In this document: positions 1-12,723 of the stretch, in pieces | Layout of the letters: each line of letters begins with the position of its first letter | How positions within the stretch are numbered: position 1 is the first letter of the stretch | NCBI GenBank assembly: GCA_973895155.1 | Contig: OZ316898.1 | Coordinates: 4,278,001 to 4,342,000 of the forward strand | Direction: 5' to 3' | From: Marsupella aquatica | Taxonomy: Eukaryota; Marchantiophyta | Length of the DNA: 64,000 bases | Notes under the pieces: model-generated | Told to the model about the DNA's origin: nothing | The model's database searches: none | Seen by the model: only the letters and a program-made list of their open reading frames with translations | Position numbers and translations under genes: made by a program

Positions 1-598
1 ATGGTGTGGGCATAGAACCCATTTTTTTAATACAAATAGAAATCATGACAAAAAGTATACATGATTATCATTTGACATACATCATAGTCATGTCATGAAT
101 TTTGCATCCACATGATGAGCCATGGAGTTATAGTCTCTAAGAGACTTCATTCTAGAAGCCTAGGCCACAACTCTAGCTTATAATTGAAATTTTATAAGTT
201 AGGTATAGTACCAACAGCTATTGTAGGCGCCAATGTGCCTAACCTGGAAATGGGGGCAATGCCAATGTTTGGGTAACAAGGAAATGGGGGCAAATAGGTG
301 ATACTATATTCATTTTTGGTTAATCATTCTAAGATTCTTCTCAATTCAGTAGTTACATTAGATGATATTTATATTAATAATATATATATATATATTTCTA
401 ATAAATATTAAATTATTATTTAATCTTATCATAAACAAATAACAAAAGTTGTACATGTAGGTTGCCTATTATAACAAGATAATGTTATATCTAAAATAAA
501 TAATAACATCATCTTATAAGTAAAAAGTATTATCCAATAATAAATATAACAATTCTTATAATATTATTATATTCTACTTAAAAAATAGGGTTACATTT
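1..598. other. AT-rich intergenic DNA, no gene seen
   Basis: This stretch is AT-rich, with TA runs near 380-395 and several AATAAT/TTATAA tracts. A short phrase containing 'aaatgggggcaa' occurs twice (about 247-258 and 281-295). No reading frame with plausible exon borders was found. Confidence 0.5.
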
Positions 599-599
599 G

Positions 600-692
600 T
601 GAAACCTCACAAAAAGGGAACAATCAATCAAAACAGTTGAACTCAAAACCTATTGATCTCCACTCAAGTGAGTTACAGCACACCCTATTGTT
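600..692 (-). repeat. Diverged SINE-like (tRNA-derived) fragment
   Basis: Read on the minus strand, this segment has an A-box-like stretch (taactcacttgagtgg) followed by a B-box-like gagttcaact. It matches the better preserved copy at 22578-22735 in order and spacing (ttgaac, acctat, gatctccactcaa). It lacks a clear A-rich tail. It is not a tRNA gene because no cloverleaf can be drawn. Confidence 0.45.
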
Positions 693-1395
693 TTTCTTGG
701 GGCCCTTTCCCCTCTTTTCCTTCTTGGGTTGCTTTGCCTTTGGGATCATGTGTCCAGGGTTCTGCCTTTTTTGCCCTTGGGCAGTGTGATATATTGATCT
801 CCACTCAACACTGCCTTTGTCAGAATAGCTCGCCAGCTTATTTAGAATAACTGTAATCTTTTGTAATAAGTTACCACTGTCTTACTACTGTTAGTATCAC
901 ACTAAGTTATCCAAGGGCTCCCACAATGACAAAGGAAACTGACTGTGACTAAGTTTGGGGCACAATGATGGACTCTGCAAAACACTGTCTTTACATATGG
1001 GTCTCAAGCACCACTGTCAGGATGAGCCATATTTAATAACTCCGTAGAGGGAATGATTTGGTGTGCAGGGTGAGTGTACTGAGAGTTTAGTTGTCACTCT
1101 TCAATGTTGGAACAGTAATTAGATATAAATTATTCTTACCATCTTCTCTTTCAAAAGGTTACATTACCCACCTTGGCTAGAGAGGAAAAACTTAAAAATA
1201 CACTGGTGCAAACATTTTTAAACTTTGGCTTCTTCTGTCAAGGGTTTTTATATGTATTTCATTTCATTTTCAATTCATATTTGGGTGTTGAGTGTATTTC
1301 CGAGACGCAAAGGCCCTCTAATTATATTTCTCACACAGCCAAAACACACCAAAGCAGACCAACCGCAAAACGCGATCCTGCAGGCGAGAGACTCA
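693..1395. other. Intergenic, no gene seen
   Basis: Only short, non-ATG or unconserved reading frames are present on both strands. A second small block resembling the SINE-like head (gatctccactcaa) occurs near 797-810. Nothing else is supportable. Confidence 0.45.
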
Positions 1396-1622
1396 ATAGA
1401 GGGAGGTAACAAGACAACCCCTAGGAAGACCAAAGAACCAAAAAGCCCTTCCAATTTGCTTTGCAATAAAGAGTCAAAAGTGCCCCAGGTATATGTTGAA
1501 TGGACCCAAATAGAGGGAGGTAACAAAGGAACCCCCTAGGGAGACCAAATATCCAAAAAGCCATTCCGATCTGCTTTGTAATAAAATAGTCAAAAGTGCC
1601 CCAGGTATATGTTAAGTGGACC
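1396..1622. repeat. Two-copy tandem repeat, about 114 bp period
   Basis: The segment from about 1396 to 1508 is repeated from about 1510 to 1622. Shared landmarks in both copies are 'gagggaggtaacaa', 'gaccaaa', 'ccaaaaagcc', 'atctgcttt/atttgcttt' and 'agtcaaaagtgccccaggta'. The copies differ by scattered substitutions and small indels, so the duplication is not very recent. Confidence 0.75.
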
Positions 1623-1731
1623 CCAAAATGAAAATGTGACCCCATAAATGATCCATACCGTTGATACCTGGAATCAAGTACCCGAAACCTCAACGATTGG
1701 TTGGGAGAAAACTTTTGCTTTGGGGTCCATC
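1616..1731. repeat. Short element with inverted GGACCCC ends, copy 1
   Basis: The segment begins with tggaccccaaa and ends with tttggggtcca, an 11-bp inverted repeat about 115 bp apart. Its inner part (gatcc, ttgata, gattggttgg) recurs in the same order in the segment at 2634-2770. This looks like a small non-autonomous element or a remnant of one. Confidence 0.45.
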
Positions 1732-1889
1732 AGGCATATACGTCCAAGTGCCCCGCATCTTGTAAAACTACTCCTTTTCATTCATCCCAATTTGAGAAAA
1801 GTGGTCACCTGAACAGTCCGCCGCCAAATTCCTGCAAAGCCTGAAAAGGCACAAAGGCACAAAGTCACAAAGTCACAAAACACAATATG

Positions 1890-2560
1890 GTTTCCTGAGG
1901 GCGGGCAGGCCACGCCGGGTCCAACTGGACGGGCAGTTCAATAAACTTAATGATAACTACAATTCAGACTGATTGCTCTCGGGCTGTGCGGGCAGTCCGA
2001 AGTGGCCTGCTCTGTCGAGAGGGCAGCAGGGCGGGCAGGGCCAACTATAATACAGACACGGGCCATTGGGCCAACCTCCTGCCCGTTGGGTCAAATGGGG
2101 AGAAAACACCGCAACAAGTCCGGGCAGCCCGGCGGGAGTGTGCAGGCTATTGTCGGCGGGCAGCGTGGACAGGATGGGATTGTAATGTATATAATAATTA
2201 AACTTATTATATACTACTATCAGTGATGAGAAGCGGTCAAGCCGCGCCGGGCAGGACAGCAAGAACGAACTCGAGGGACACAGCTGACGGCGGCGATGAG
2301 ATCGCAGATTCGAGCCAGTTAGCCAACGAAGCGCGCAAGCAACCACGCGGTGAGTCATCTAGGCTACGTCGACGGTGGGCAGGAGGACAGCATAGTAGAT
2401 TGGTAGCAGCAGCAGCACTATGGCCCTATGGCCCTATGGGACTGGGACGACGGTCGGACCGGCCACCCGTAAGGAACGGAGGCTGTCCCCGGGACAGGAG
2501 ACGGCCGGCCAAAGTCGGTACCGTACTCGCTCACGGAACAGAATCGGGGTCAACGTCGGC
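1890..2560. promoter_or_regulatory. GC-rich island dense in GGGCAG
   Basis: The core GGGCAG (usually CGGGCAG or GCGGGCAGG) occurs about ten times between 1890 and 2400, including one inverse copy (tcctgcccg). The island is CpG-rich in an otherwise AT-rich setting. Similar islands lie at 49640-49790 and 58920-60125. It may be a promoter-like CpG island, but no gene start could be tied to it. Confidence 0.4.
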
Positions 2561-2633
2561 CACGTTTGCGTGCAATTTCGAGGGAGGTAAAGTTATTCTG
2601 GAAGGAGTATGGAACTATGGTGTATGACTCTAT

Positions 2634-2945
2634 GGACCTCCAAAATGGAAAGCGTTAGTTCATGGGCCTGAGTGATCCAGATTTGTGATAAATCTTGATG
2701 GACCTTAAATCCACATACCCAAAAGCTCATAGGATTGGTTGGCGGACTAGTTTGGTTTGGGGTCCATCCAGCAAATACCTCCACGTTGAAGTGAGATGCG
2801 TCCCGAGTGATCCAGACCTTTCATTACCCTTGATAATTAGACCTTGCATTAGAACACCTTACAAAAATGTAATTTGTTAGGGAGAAAATTTTGGTTTGAG
2901 TTCCAACGGAACAAATATCTCCACTTTAAAGAGCGATGGTGATTT
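2634..2945. repeat. Related inverted-end repeats, copies 2 and 3
   Basis: The part at 2634-2770 begins with atggacctccaaaatgg and ends with ggtttggggtccatcc, matching the unit at 1616-1731 in landmark order. A more decayed third unit follows at about 2830-2940 (ggagaaaattttggtttgagttcc). No coding content was found. Confidence 0.4.
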
Positions 2946-5900
2946 TGTGTTTCGCCACTGTTAAGAGAAAATATGCTAGGAACATAATATTACTTATCTG
3001 CTAGATTAGTTTCTGACCCTTGGTAAATCATTAAAAAAACCATACCGTAAGGTATCCAGAAAATTGTGGCCACTAAAGACTGGTGATTGGTGATGAGATG
3101 AAAGAAAGGAGCTTAGAGTATTTTTCAGGTCTTTCCTTTTCTCCTTTTCTTGTCATAGCACCCAATGGCTCTGATTTAGATTGGGTGCTTAATTTAGATA
3201 GCACCCTCAAAGAAGGGCTTTACCTGTTCTCCAGGTATCCATGTGTGTTGGTGCCAAGCTCACTTAGGCAAGGGTAGGTTGATCATGGTTCTCCTGATGT
3301 GCTTTTAGCTACTAATACCATTGCTAGATCCAGATGAACGTAGGGCCTCCATAACCCCATGTGATGCATAAGTACATCCAAATTCCAATCTAGTTCAAGA
3401 AAACTCGCTCCAGAACATGCAAACAGTTTGTTAGGGGTCAAGAGTATTGCTCCTGTTTCCAGGATGGCCTCATATTCCCCAGGGAATGCTCCTTTCCCCA
3501 GGCAATGATTCCAGCGTGGGTGGTTTTGGTAAATGTGAGCTCTCTCTGAGTTCTATGTTGAATGTGAACCATATCTTCCAAGATAAAAGAATGCCAACAG
3601 TAGGGCCCCCTCTCAGCTGAGTTTTCTTTCTTTATTTACTATAGAATGTTACAAATATGCAAACAGTGGCATCTACCTTTTATATTGCACCATAATGCTA
3701 TATGCAAATGTAACACGTGGGTGATGTTATATTGGAATAGAACATCAGGTGTTATAAAATCAGCAAACGACACAAGTTTGAGTAATAATACATTTTTTTA
3801 CTATAATACAATATCTCTGCAAAAATGTTTTTTCTGTGTACAAAATGAGAGAAAGCCGGAGCCAATCCTGGCCCTTGATCAAAACCTGATTTCTTTGGCA
3901 CCACCATCCAACACTTATCCACGGAATGCACTATATTAAAGTGCACGGGACATCATTTATGCACTTCAAATCCATATGTAAATAGTCTTCACTATCTAAC
4001 AAGTGTTTTGTTTCTGGTCACACATGTTGGACTTCTCAAACTACAAGCCGTCAAATTGCACATTTCAATTAGATAAGTGCATGAAACTACTTTATGTGAT
4101 TGTTTGCTGCACTTACCAATCAATGCTTTTGACATATGCATTTGCAATAATGGATAAATGCATGTGTACCCTTATAGATGGAAATGCACTTATGTACTTG
4201 TGGTTTAGAGCCCATATTTTTTGATTTACTGTAGGTTAACCTGCACTTGTGCAAACTCCATTTTTTGGTGCATTTACAAAGAACATTCTTGTAAATTTAG
4301 AGTAAGTCATGGTTGGCCTGCACTAGTCTAGTTTACACTTATGTACGGTTCACTATATACATATGAGGGGCCATAGACTTAACATAATACTATAATTAAA
4401 AAAAAGGACTGAAATTGGTGTACTCTCACATTCGAATACAACTGCATCACAAGTTTTCATATTTCAAGAGAAATCAAACTTGGCATGTGGAAGTATAGCC
4501 CCAGTTTATTATTGGTAACTGAGACCATCGTGTTATATCGAAGCGATTTTCTATTCAATTTTTTGGGGGAAGAGAGTAGGGCTCAACGTGACCGCTGGCA
4601 TTCTAAAGAAACTTTAACTGATTATAATTCCCTCTCCATCAGTGCAACCCTTTTCAAAGAGTAGAAAGGATCTAAGAATAAAATGACAGGGTAGCCACAT
4701 ACTCCATACAGTATGGAACATGAAGTTACTGTAGACATGAGGGACAGTTTTTTCCATGTCTCCGTAGTTGGAACATTCCATGTGTGAAACGTAGTAACCT
4801 ACAACTTCCTACAACCTAGCTACACGACGTCTCCTCTCTTCTCCTCTCCTCTCCTCTCAATCTCTCATCACCCGAGAAGAAGAACATGGTCAACTAGACA
4901 TCGATGTGCTCACCTTGTTATCCTCGTGAGGCGACTACTATGGACACTAGTGGCGATGGTGATAACTATGCTCAACTTTCCAATTCATTGGAGGGATTGC
5001 GGTAAGTTGTAGTGGGAAATCCTGGCACGATGGAGCTTTACGAGTAGATTGGTCCTAAATTAGCATGAGCCCCACCAGTCTCCTCACTCTAATAATGCCT
5101 CGACTCCCTTCTCTCCTCTCTCTAATGACGATAGTGTAGTGCTTGGTTCCACGTTGATGGGGAAGCGAGCCGAAGATTGTGACATGTAGTCCATACTTTT
5201 CTGATGAAAGAATCAGGCCCACCTCCACTTCTTCTCGCACATTAGTGGGGAACATTCCATGTGACGAAAAGCTAGTTACTGTAGCTGCCTGCTGGTTGCA
5301 ACAAAACGAACAGGTGAAGGTACGAGGGGAAAACAATAAGACATGATCTGTTTGTCTTTCTTGTACGTATCTCGAGGTTTTGTCAATCAATCAATCGATG
5401 TAAAACAAATACTCTTTGATCCAATCCCGACAGATCTGTCATTTGGTTTTGCGGAATCTTTAAATGAAACAAGTGACTCCACATTGAAGCGACAGCAGTG
5501 AACCTAGCCAGAGATGGGATAGGGGGATCAGTTGGCTACAAATTGAACACTAGCCATCCTGAACGATAATGCCATTTTGGCTTTAGGAAGTTCAAGCTGG
5601 GCTGGATCGCTCACAAGCAAAGATCGTTGAAGGCTGTGTTGGGTGGTTCACCTTACAGGGAGCTTGTGGTCGAAAGAGAAACACATCCAAAAAGTTGAAC
5701 TACAAATGTATCTGCGTCAGTCAGCTAACAGGTTTTCTATTTTCTGGGAAGAAGAGCGCAATTACCTTTTTCGCTTTGCCCCAGGACTTGTTAGTGTTTC
5801 CTCTGTTGTTTACCTTTTCAGCACCAAGGGTTGATTGACAAAACAGTATTTTTCTGACAGGACTGACGAGCGACTGTGGTCAACTTCAATGGTTTACTGG

Positions 5901-8900
5901 GTCATTACGATCCCCTTGGGCTTCGTAATGAAACAGTCATTTTCCTAAAGAAAGAGACAATTCCCTACCTGTCTGCTCTGAAAGGAATCGATGCCATGTG
6001 GGGGATGCCCTTTTTTGGAAGTCAAATTTAGGTCACATTTATTACAGTCACGAGACAATTCATCAGATTTTCCACTGTGAACAATCAGATAATCATTTAT
6101 ATTAGAGCCTGGGTGCAAGGAACCGGTTTGGTGCCCTTTTGGAGGTCAATTTAGAATCTTAATGTCAGGGAGAGCTTTCGTCGGGAGATGTGCATCGTTC
6201 AGTCCCAAACCCCAAGGGGGATTCTTTTGTTCACTTCCTACGGCAATCACTGTGATTCGCAGCTCGTGGGGTTGAAATTGCTTCACATTCCTCATGCACC
6301 AACAAGAGCGAATGAATGATCTACCCAGAAGGGAGCGAAGATGCCTTCTTTTCTAGAGGCTCCTGTTTCGGCTCACTTGTTCGCTCTAGGTTAATGACTT
6401 GGAAAAGCATATATTTGCACGTTGAAAAGCCATCTGCACTGAAACAAGACACCCTCTCAACTTAGCCTCTCCGTGGGCCACTTTGAATGTGAGGGATCAA
6501 AGCGAAGCCTCTGATGGCCCTGATCTCACGCATTGAATGCATCCAGCTGCCCAGTCTACCGATGGAATCAACGTTTACGTGTAACACATGTGGTTGCACA
6601 TGGGTTTGGCAAGTTTGGTCCCTCGAGACTTCTGCTTTCCCATCCTGATGGACTCCTGGAGAAATAAATGTCCTGCTTTATGGCTGTAGAATCCTGGAGT
6701 CCCAACATGCACTAGTTAAGACCAATTTTAAAAGCCACTCCGAGGAAATCTAGGTCTGTCTATAGGTAGTTGGATTTGCATTTTCTTAGGTTTTTCCTCG
6801 CATGACTTAATTTAAACCTAATACTGGTGAAAAGATAAGTCATAGTCACTCGCTTCAATTGAACAAGGCTCTTTTTTGTTGTAGTGGTCTTGAGAAAATA
6901 TCTTGTGAATGTAGTGGCGAGTGGCGAGTTAGGTTAAATATCTGTTTCAAACTCTAACGCAAAACTGGAGACAGCAGGACTACAGTACAACTTCAATATC
7001 AGATGTAATCTAGTGGTCACCGTACGCATCCTCTACGGCGGGCTCACTAATTAGGCAAGCTACTGAAAAAATACGTACCTTCCACCATAAGCTGTAATTA
7101 TCCTTCCGGATAGATTCCAAGTAGATGATGAGACTGGAAAATGCAAACAACCCAGGACAGACGTGCGAAATTGCAAACACAACATAATCGTCACCGTAAA
7201 GGAATAGATAATTATGGAAACGCAGTCGCTTAACGGTAACTACGTACAAAAGCATCCCAGCTACAGTGACATTACATTTCAAGGGAGATCAATTTCATTG
7301 AGCGGAACTAGCATGCTGCTACCGTGTATTACCCTTCTAATATCGAATGTCTCCGTATTGTGTCATAACGCAACATCAACTCCAAGGAGATCCATGTGCA
7401 AGCGTTGAAGGTGTTTACAAAGAGACTGAGTTACCATTCCTTCCTGAAAGAGGTTGCTATTAGTGGGGGGAGCAAAATCTTTGCGAGTGGAACTGGCGGC
7501 TGCTTTCGCTATATAACTTCACAGGTGCTAAGGAATTCAGAACCAAGCCTCAGAAGTTTTTATGGTTTCAGGTTTATTAGTTCACCTGCTCTGGTATCAT
7601 TCTCTCCTGTTGTTCCCACCTTCATGGTTGTAATTCTCCTTTGTTATTTTCATGGGTTGTGATTCTCCTTTGTAATTGCACAGACTGTACCTTCAGCAGA
7701 CCCACCGCTCGTTCCTGATCATTATCATGCTCGTTTGTTAATCTTGTGATAGTCTTCAAAAACTCCATGGGCTGCAAAGACTGAACGACAGAACTTCAAA
7801 TGATTGCCGAGTTATGAATGTGTACCGACCTACCTGCAGGCCATGGACGGAAGCCAGAAATCTGCGAGTCGAGAGTTTGAGAAGGCTACCACCAGAATGA
7901 GCCAGAAGAAATGATGTTTTCTTGCGAAGGAGCTACCAGCTACTGGTATATTGCATACATTATGAATACACGGAAAGATAGGGTATAATGAGCTCTAAGG
8001 ACACAAATACACAATGACATCCAGCTAATGATCGATCCAAATCAGAGGATAATATAAAGCTAAAGCTGTCGTTGAACTACAGTACGTCATTATTGAATTT
8101 CAATAATTAAACAGTCAGTGAGTGCAGACGCAATAGGACCCGTGCACATCTGCGTGCCCTCATGAATGGACCTTGGGATATGCATTTACCTGGCTTACGG
8201 CCCGAACGCTATTATCGGACATAATTATATTGATTTTACTCTTTCAGATTGAAGATGAATATATAGAATATATAATAGTCGAAACGAACACAAACGCCAA
8301 ACTGGGATACAGGGTCCCAAAAGCCCAACCATCCCGACAAAGGGAGGGGAAAAAACACAGAGAAGGCCGAAGAGGCCTAACAAGCCAACGGTCCCCGACA
8401 AAAAAAAGGAGGACAGATTGAAGAGGAAACAGATAGGCTATATCATCATCAGATATGTTTGCGTTCACTGTAGCTACCACTAAATCGGCGTAGTACCAGG
8501 AAAGTCACGTTATTTACATCTGAATAAAGTTTGTCGTTGGTGGAAAGAGAAGAAGGAGAGCACACTACTGTAGGTTCGGTGCTATGGATGAGCTTTGTCT
8601 TCCCTGAAAACTAAGTAGCCAGATCCTGCAAAGCATTGCATTCCAGAACAGGGAGACAAAGGCTCTTTAAGACGAGCAAAGACTAGGCCAAAGGAAGAAG
8701 CACAATTCCCGAGGACGACACTGTGTGGACAGTGAGTGTGTGAAGCTACGTAGGGTTCGGTCTGGATATCTAGTACCCTTGTGTTTCCATGCAAGAGGCA
8801 TCACTTTGTATGCACGGCAGGCTACTGACATTGTTAGGTCCAGCTACGTGTTAGAGAGAGGGGGACAGATGCAAGGGATGAACACAAATCTCCAAATCTC

Positions 8901-9600
8901 CAACTCTCCAACTCTCCAAGAGGATATGTAATTTGGGTCTGCCAATGCTGTAGCAGCTGTATTACAAACCGTAGCATACTTCGCTATTGTTAGCTGTTTT
9001 CATCGATGTGGAGCTGGAAAGAAGGACGAGCCAATACGCCACAAATCACTGCCCTGCATTCGTGCAGCAGCTATCAACCTTCCAAAAAGAACCTTCCAAA
9101 ACTACCTGTTGGGAGATTAGAGCTATTTGACACCTAATCATTTTCCTCCAAACCCTTTTTTTTTTGTCTTGAACTGAAATGGTTGTCTTGAACTGAAATG
9201 GGGAGTAAATACAATTAGACTCTCCTCACTCCAATGTAACAATTTTCTGTAGGTAACCCAGACCAGGGTGAGCCCTAATGGATCCCACAGGACCTGCACC
9301 AGGAATGAGAGAGGATTACATCAGGGCCACAAAGTGGCACAAAGTGGGTAACCAGGGGCCGAGCACATAATTAGAACTCCAATCCACTACCCACAAACCC
9401 ATCCCACCCACATATATCCTCCGGGGTGTAGTGGAGGGGGATTGAACTGGGACCAACTGGGACCTCTCAGTTCCAGGCAAATTCTTGGGTGGTTAGATTT
9501 GGATTGAAGCTCGATCAGAGGACTGCACGGTTGTGACCTAACGATGCTACTGACAGCAGTTCTCTTGAGATAGTGCCTGCCGCGAATTATACCTATCAGT
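2946..9600. other. Intergenic, no gene supported
   Basis: Both strands hold only short frames without family resemblance. A CT-rich run lies at about 4830-4860. A 9-bp unit (ctccaact-like) repeats about four times at 8886-8920, and a 19-bp unit (ttgtcttgaactgaaatgg) is duplicated at 9164-9201. An exon-like phrase occurs near 4935-5005 (ATG followed by an open stretch ending in CGGTAAG), but no partner exon was found. Confidence 0.4.
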
Positions 9601-12340
9601 CCATGAGCCAACTGTTTGTTATGCGTGCTGCAGATAACAATTAAACTTAATTAATTCCTTGGGCAGCTCGTCACAGTTCGAGATATGGTTGCAGCTAGAG
9701 AGAGGCGTAAGAGAGAGGGGAGAGAGTTTAGGGTAGAGCTTAGAGAGAGCGGCAAGAATCTTGGTTGAGTGTCCAGCAATGCTGCGTGCTACACTACGTA
9801 ACTCCCGTAGCCTCCGTCTCAATTCAAACGTGAGCAGAGGTGCAGCTCGAGAGATGAGAACCTGCGGGAAGGACTGATCGAGAACAGTGGTGTGTATCAC
9901 ATTGACACATAGTTACGGGTGGACGGACGGATGGAAGGACAGGCTGCTTGTGAAGGACAATACGATAGGCGGACAGGCCAACTCATCACTGACTCGCTTC
10001 TGATGGGGTGATGGACACACTACCCAGCTCGATCCATTCGAGAGTTTGTGCAGCATGTGACCCTTTGAAATTATCACCGTTGCTCAATGAAATCCGCAAA
10101 ATACTCAACAGAGCAAGGTATATTGTCGTGCTAACACCAGTTAGGGCCATTCCTGTCCGACGCAAGCGCTGCAGCGGTCCGAGAGTCCGATCCACATGGT
10201 CCAGTCATGGGATTAATCCTCCGCTTTACAGTAACCCCACGTTACGAATAAAAACGCCATCAGCGTCCTCTTAATTCTAATGCAATTACATCACCACAAT
10301 TGCAGAACCGACCCAACACCCATCTCCCCTGGCCAATCCCCCTCTCCCCCTGCTCTAGCTGGTTTGACTCTTTCCGTCCCAACCGCGTGGGAATGCGGTG
10401 GCGTGGCGTGGGTAACACAATGAGCGATGCGCTTCCGTGTTACGCAAAACAACATGCTTTGTGTACCTTTCTCTCGTTCTTTCAAGACTACGGTAGTGAG
10501 AGGTTCCATTCCAGTACAGCTCAAAGTCCTCCCCCACCGAGGGTGGAGGCTACTGTAAGTCACTGTACTCGATCCAGTCCACATGGGCCACTTCTGCTCT
10601 CGCATGCTCCGCTCTCCTCCTGGTTACTGGTTACCCTGATGACCAGGACTACGAGCTTGCACACATCTTTGGCCTAGGCTTAGCTCAGCTTTACCACTCA
10701 TAATCGTAGCCTTTGTATTAGACTGTTTCAAATTTTTTGTCAATGCTCAGGTACAGTGAGGGGCAATGGCGTACTGTATGCTCTATGCAGTCTGTTGCGC
10801 TGCCTACATTAATTAATGGAGTGGAAGCGTACCGCTCGAAATTCCTAATTCTGTACTGCTATCTGCGTTTTTTTGCGATGGTAAAAAGCCGGCCTACTGT
10901 TACACAATTGCTATTCAGTCAGAACATTTCTCTTTGCCTGGAAGGGTGGAAGGAATCAATGACCCCGTAGATGTTGACCAGGCATTCCATCACTGCAATC
11001 CCTGAATAATTTGTGATACGGTGTCAGTACTACTGTAGCTGCAGAAACTCATGACCAGATCTTACAAAGCATACCCACTCATAGACCTGAAAATTTTTGG
11101 TTTTCTATTACTGATGCTCCTGGTCTATTCAACATTGTATAAATTGCTGGTTTGATATGGGAAACTGCTCTGCTGAATGCAGACTATGGCTAGGTGGAGA
11201 AGACCATGGCTAGGTGGTGAAGACCAAGGCTAGGTGGAGAATCAAACTGTACGCACGACATAAATTGTGTAACTTTTGTGCTTTCTTCTGTGTCTAGCTT
11301 ATGAGAAGCTCGAAAAAGGCTAGAAGACCATTCATGTCGGAAAATTTCGTTATTTGAATTTCAATCTTATAAAGGCTGCAAAAGCACCAAATGGCAAAAC
11401 AATCTAATAATTGACTGTTTTGGGGTTAAAGTGAAAATTAGCTTTATAACATACGTTATAGCCCAATGCTTGTTTGGTGCAAATTGTTGTTGCTGCCATG
11501 CTGCAGTTGAATGATGAAATATATGGTCATTGTAGCTGTACAGTTGCTGCCCGGGGTTGCTGCAGGCATATTTTTGTTGTGAAAATGTTGTCAAAACTGG
11601 GTGTGCAAGTTTGCCTAAAATTGTCTTTGCGGCTGTGCCATTGAGGCAAGGAAGTCATTGAGAAAATGAAGAGTTGTGGAGGCAACCACACTATTGTCAT
11701 TGCATCCATGTGGTTGTTGAAACATGCTATGCTCATTGCAGCCATGTTGTCAATGTGATAGTGTTGTCAAGAGTGTGCACGAGTTCACCTTGTCTGAGTT
11801 GCAGCCGTAATTTTGAGGCAAGGAAGTCAATGAGGAAAGGAAGTGTCCCCAAGGCAACAAAGTCTTGTTGAGCAGGTTGTTAATGTTGGGGTTGATGCAA
11901 AAGAGTTTCAAAGCAAAACCTAGTGAGAGGTGTCCCACTTCAGGTCAGGCCATGGTCCTTGCCTCGGGGAGTGAGGAAGGTACCGCCTTGCCTTGGTGGG
12001 TGAGGATGTTAGCGTCCTTGCCTTGGTATGCGAGGCGAGGTGGCGAAGGGCTGGCAAAAGGGCAAAGGGGCAAGTTTAGCCAAGAGTTTAGCGGGGTCCA
12101 TTTTGACTGAGTCATTGAGGGTCACAAAAAGTGGTAATGGACTGAACAGCCCCAATTGAGTCCTGGCCAAACCTGCCCAAAAGCAGTTTTGCAAATAGAC
12201 TGTAACCCCCAAACAACACCGTCATAATTGCATTGTTAGTAGATGGTTCACCATGGAATATGATTAATTGTTTTAAATGATCTTTAGCAAAATATAAGGA
12301 TGTACATATATTTCATCTTATTATGAGGAAGTCTCATAAT
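9601..12340. other. Intergenic, no gene supported
   Basis: A GA-rich tract lies at about 9690-9750, so the minus-strand frame over it is probably compositional. A 20-bp unit is repeated three times at 11181-11240 (atggctaggtggagaagacc-like). No conserved protein was recognised. Confidence 0.4.
11181..11240. repeat. Tandem repeat, 20 bp x 3
   Basis: Three consecutive 20-base units share 'ggctaggtgg' and 'gaagacca'. They differ at two or three positions (accatgg versus accaagg, gtgg-aga versus gtgg-tga). Confidence 0.8.
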
Positions 12341-12723
12341 TAATCTGTGGACCCCGATGTTCATCCAAGGAATGTGTGTGTGATGAAGTGAAATGAATTT
12401 GCAGCAATGCGGTAACCGATGGGTTTGAGTCTCCTAGTGATCTGGGTTGAGATGATCTCTTTGGTTTATCAACAGAAGGTTGAATGTGGAGGAATTGAGT
12501 TTTTTGACAGTTTTCGCTTACACATTGGAGAAACTGTATTTCTACCATTCCCGATTGATCATTTGTGACTTAGGTTGAGCATTACCGCCACAAGACAGAC
12601 CCAAGAATAACACTCAACTGTTGGCAAAAGAACGCTTGTCGTTTTGGTAGAAAGAGCACTTGTCATTTTGGTAGAAAGAACGCACAAAATGAATGAGCCA
12701 TCACTTCACATGGGGGTCCGTAA
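12341..12723. mobile_element. MITE-like element C, GGACCCC termini
   Basis: The left end reads taatctgtggacccc and the right end reads gggggtccgtaa, so the two ends are imperfect inverted repeats. The left flank ATAAT and right flank ATAAA agree at four of five bases, as expected for a target duplication. The same end pattern bounds elements at 21332-22121 and 62906-63739, but the interior here (383 bp in all) is different and has no coding capacity. The likely class is a non-autonomous DNA transposon. Confidence 0.5.

Noticed and set aside
7010-7282. 90-codon hydrophobic minus-strand frame followed by a donor-like GT
   Set aside because: It has no ATG at the proposed start, no partner exon and no family I recognise. 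One lone exon is not enough.
9619-9900. 93-codon minus-strand frame (LISRAAPLLTFELRRRLREL...)
   Set aside because: The composition follows a GA/CT-rich tract, the start is not ATG, and no exon partners or family were found.
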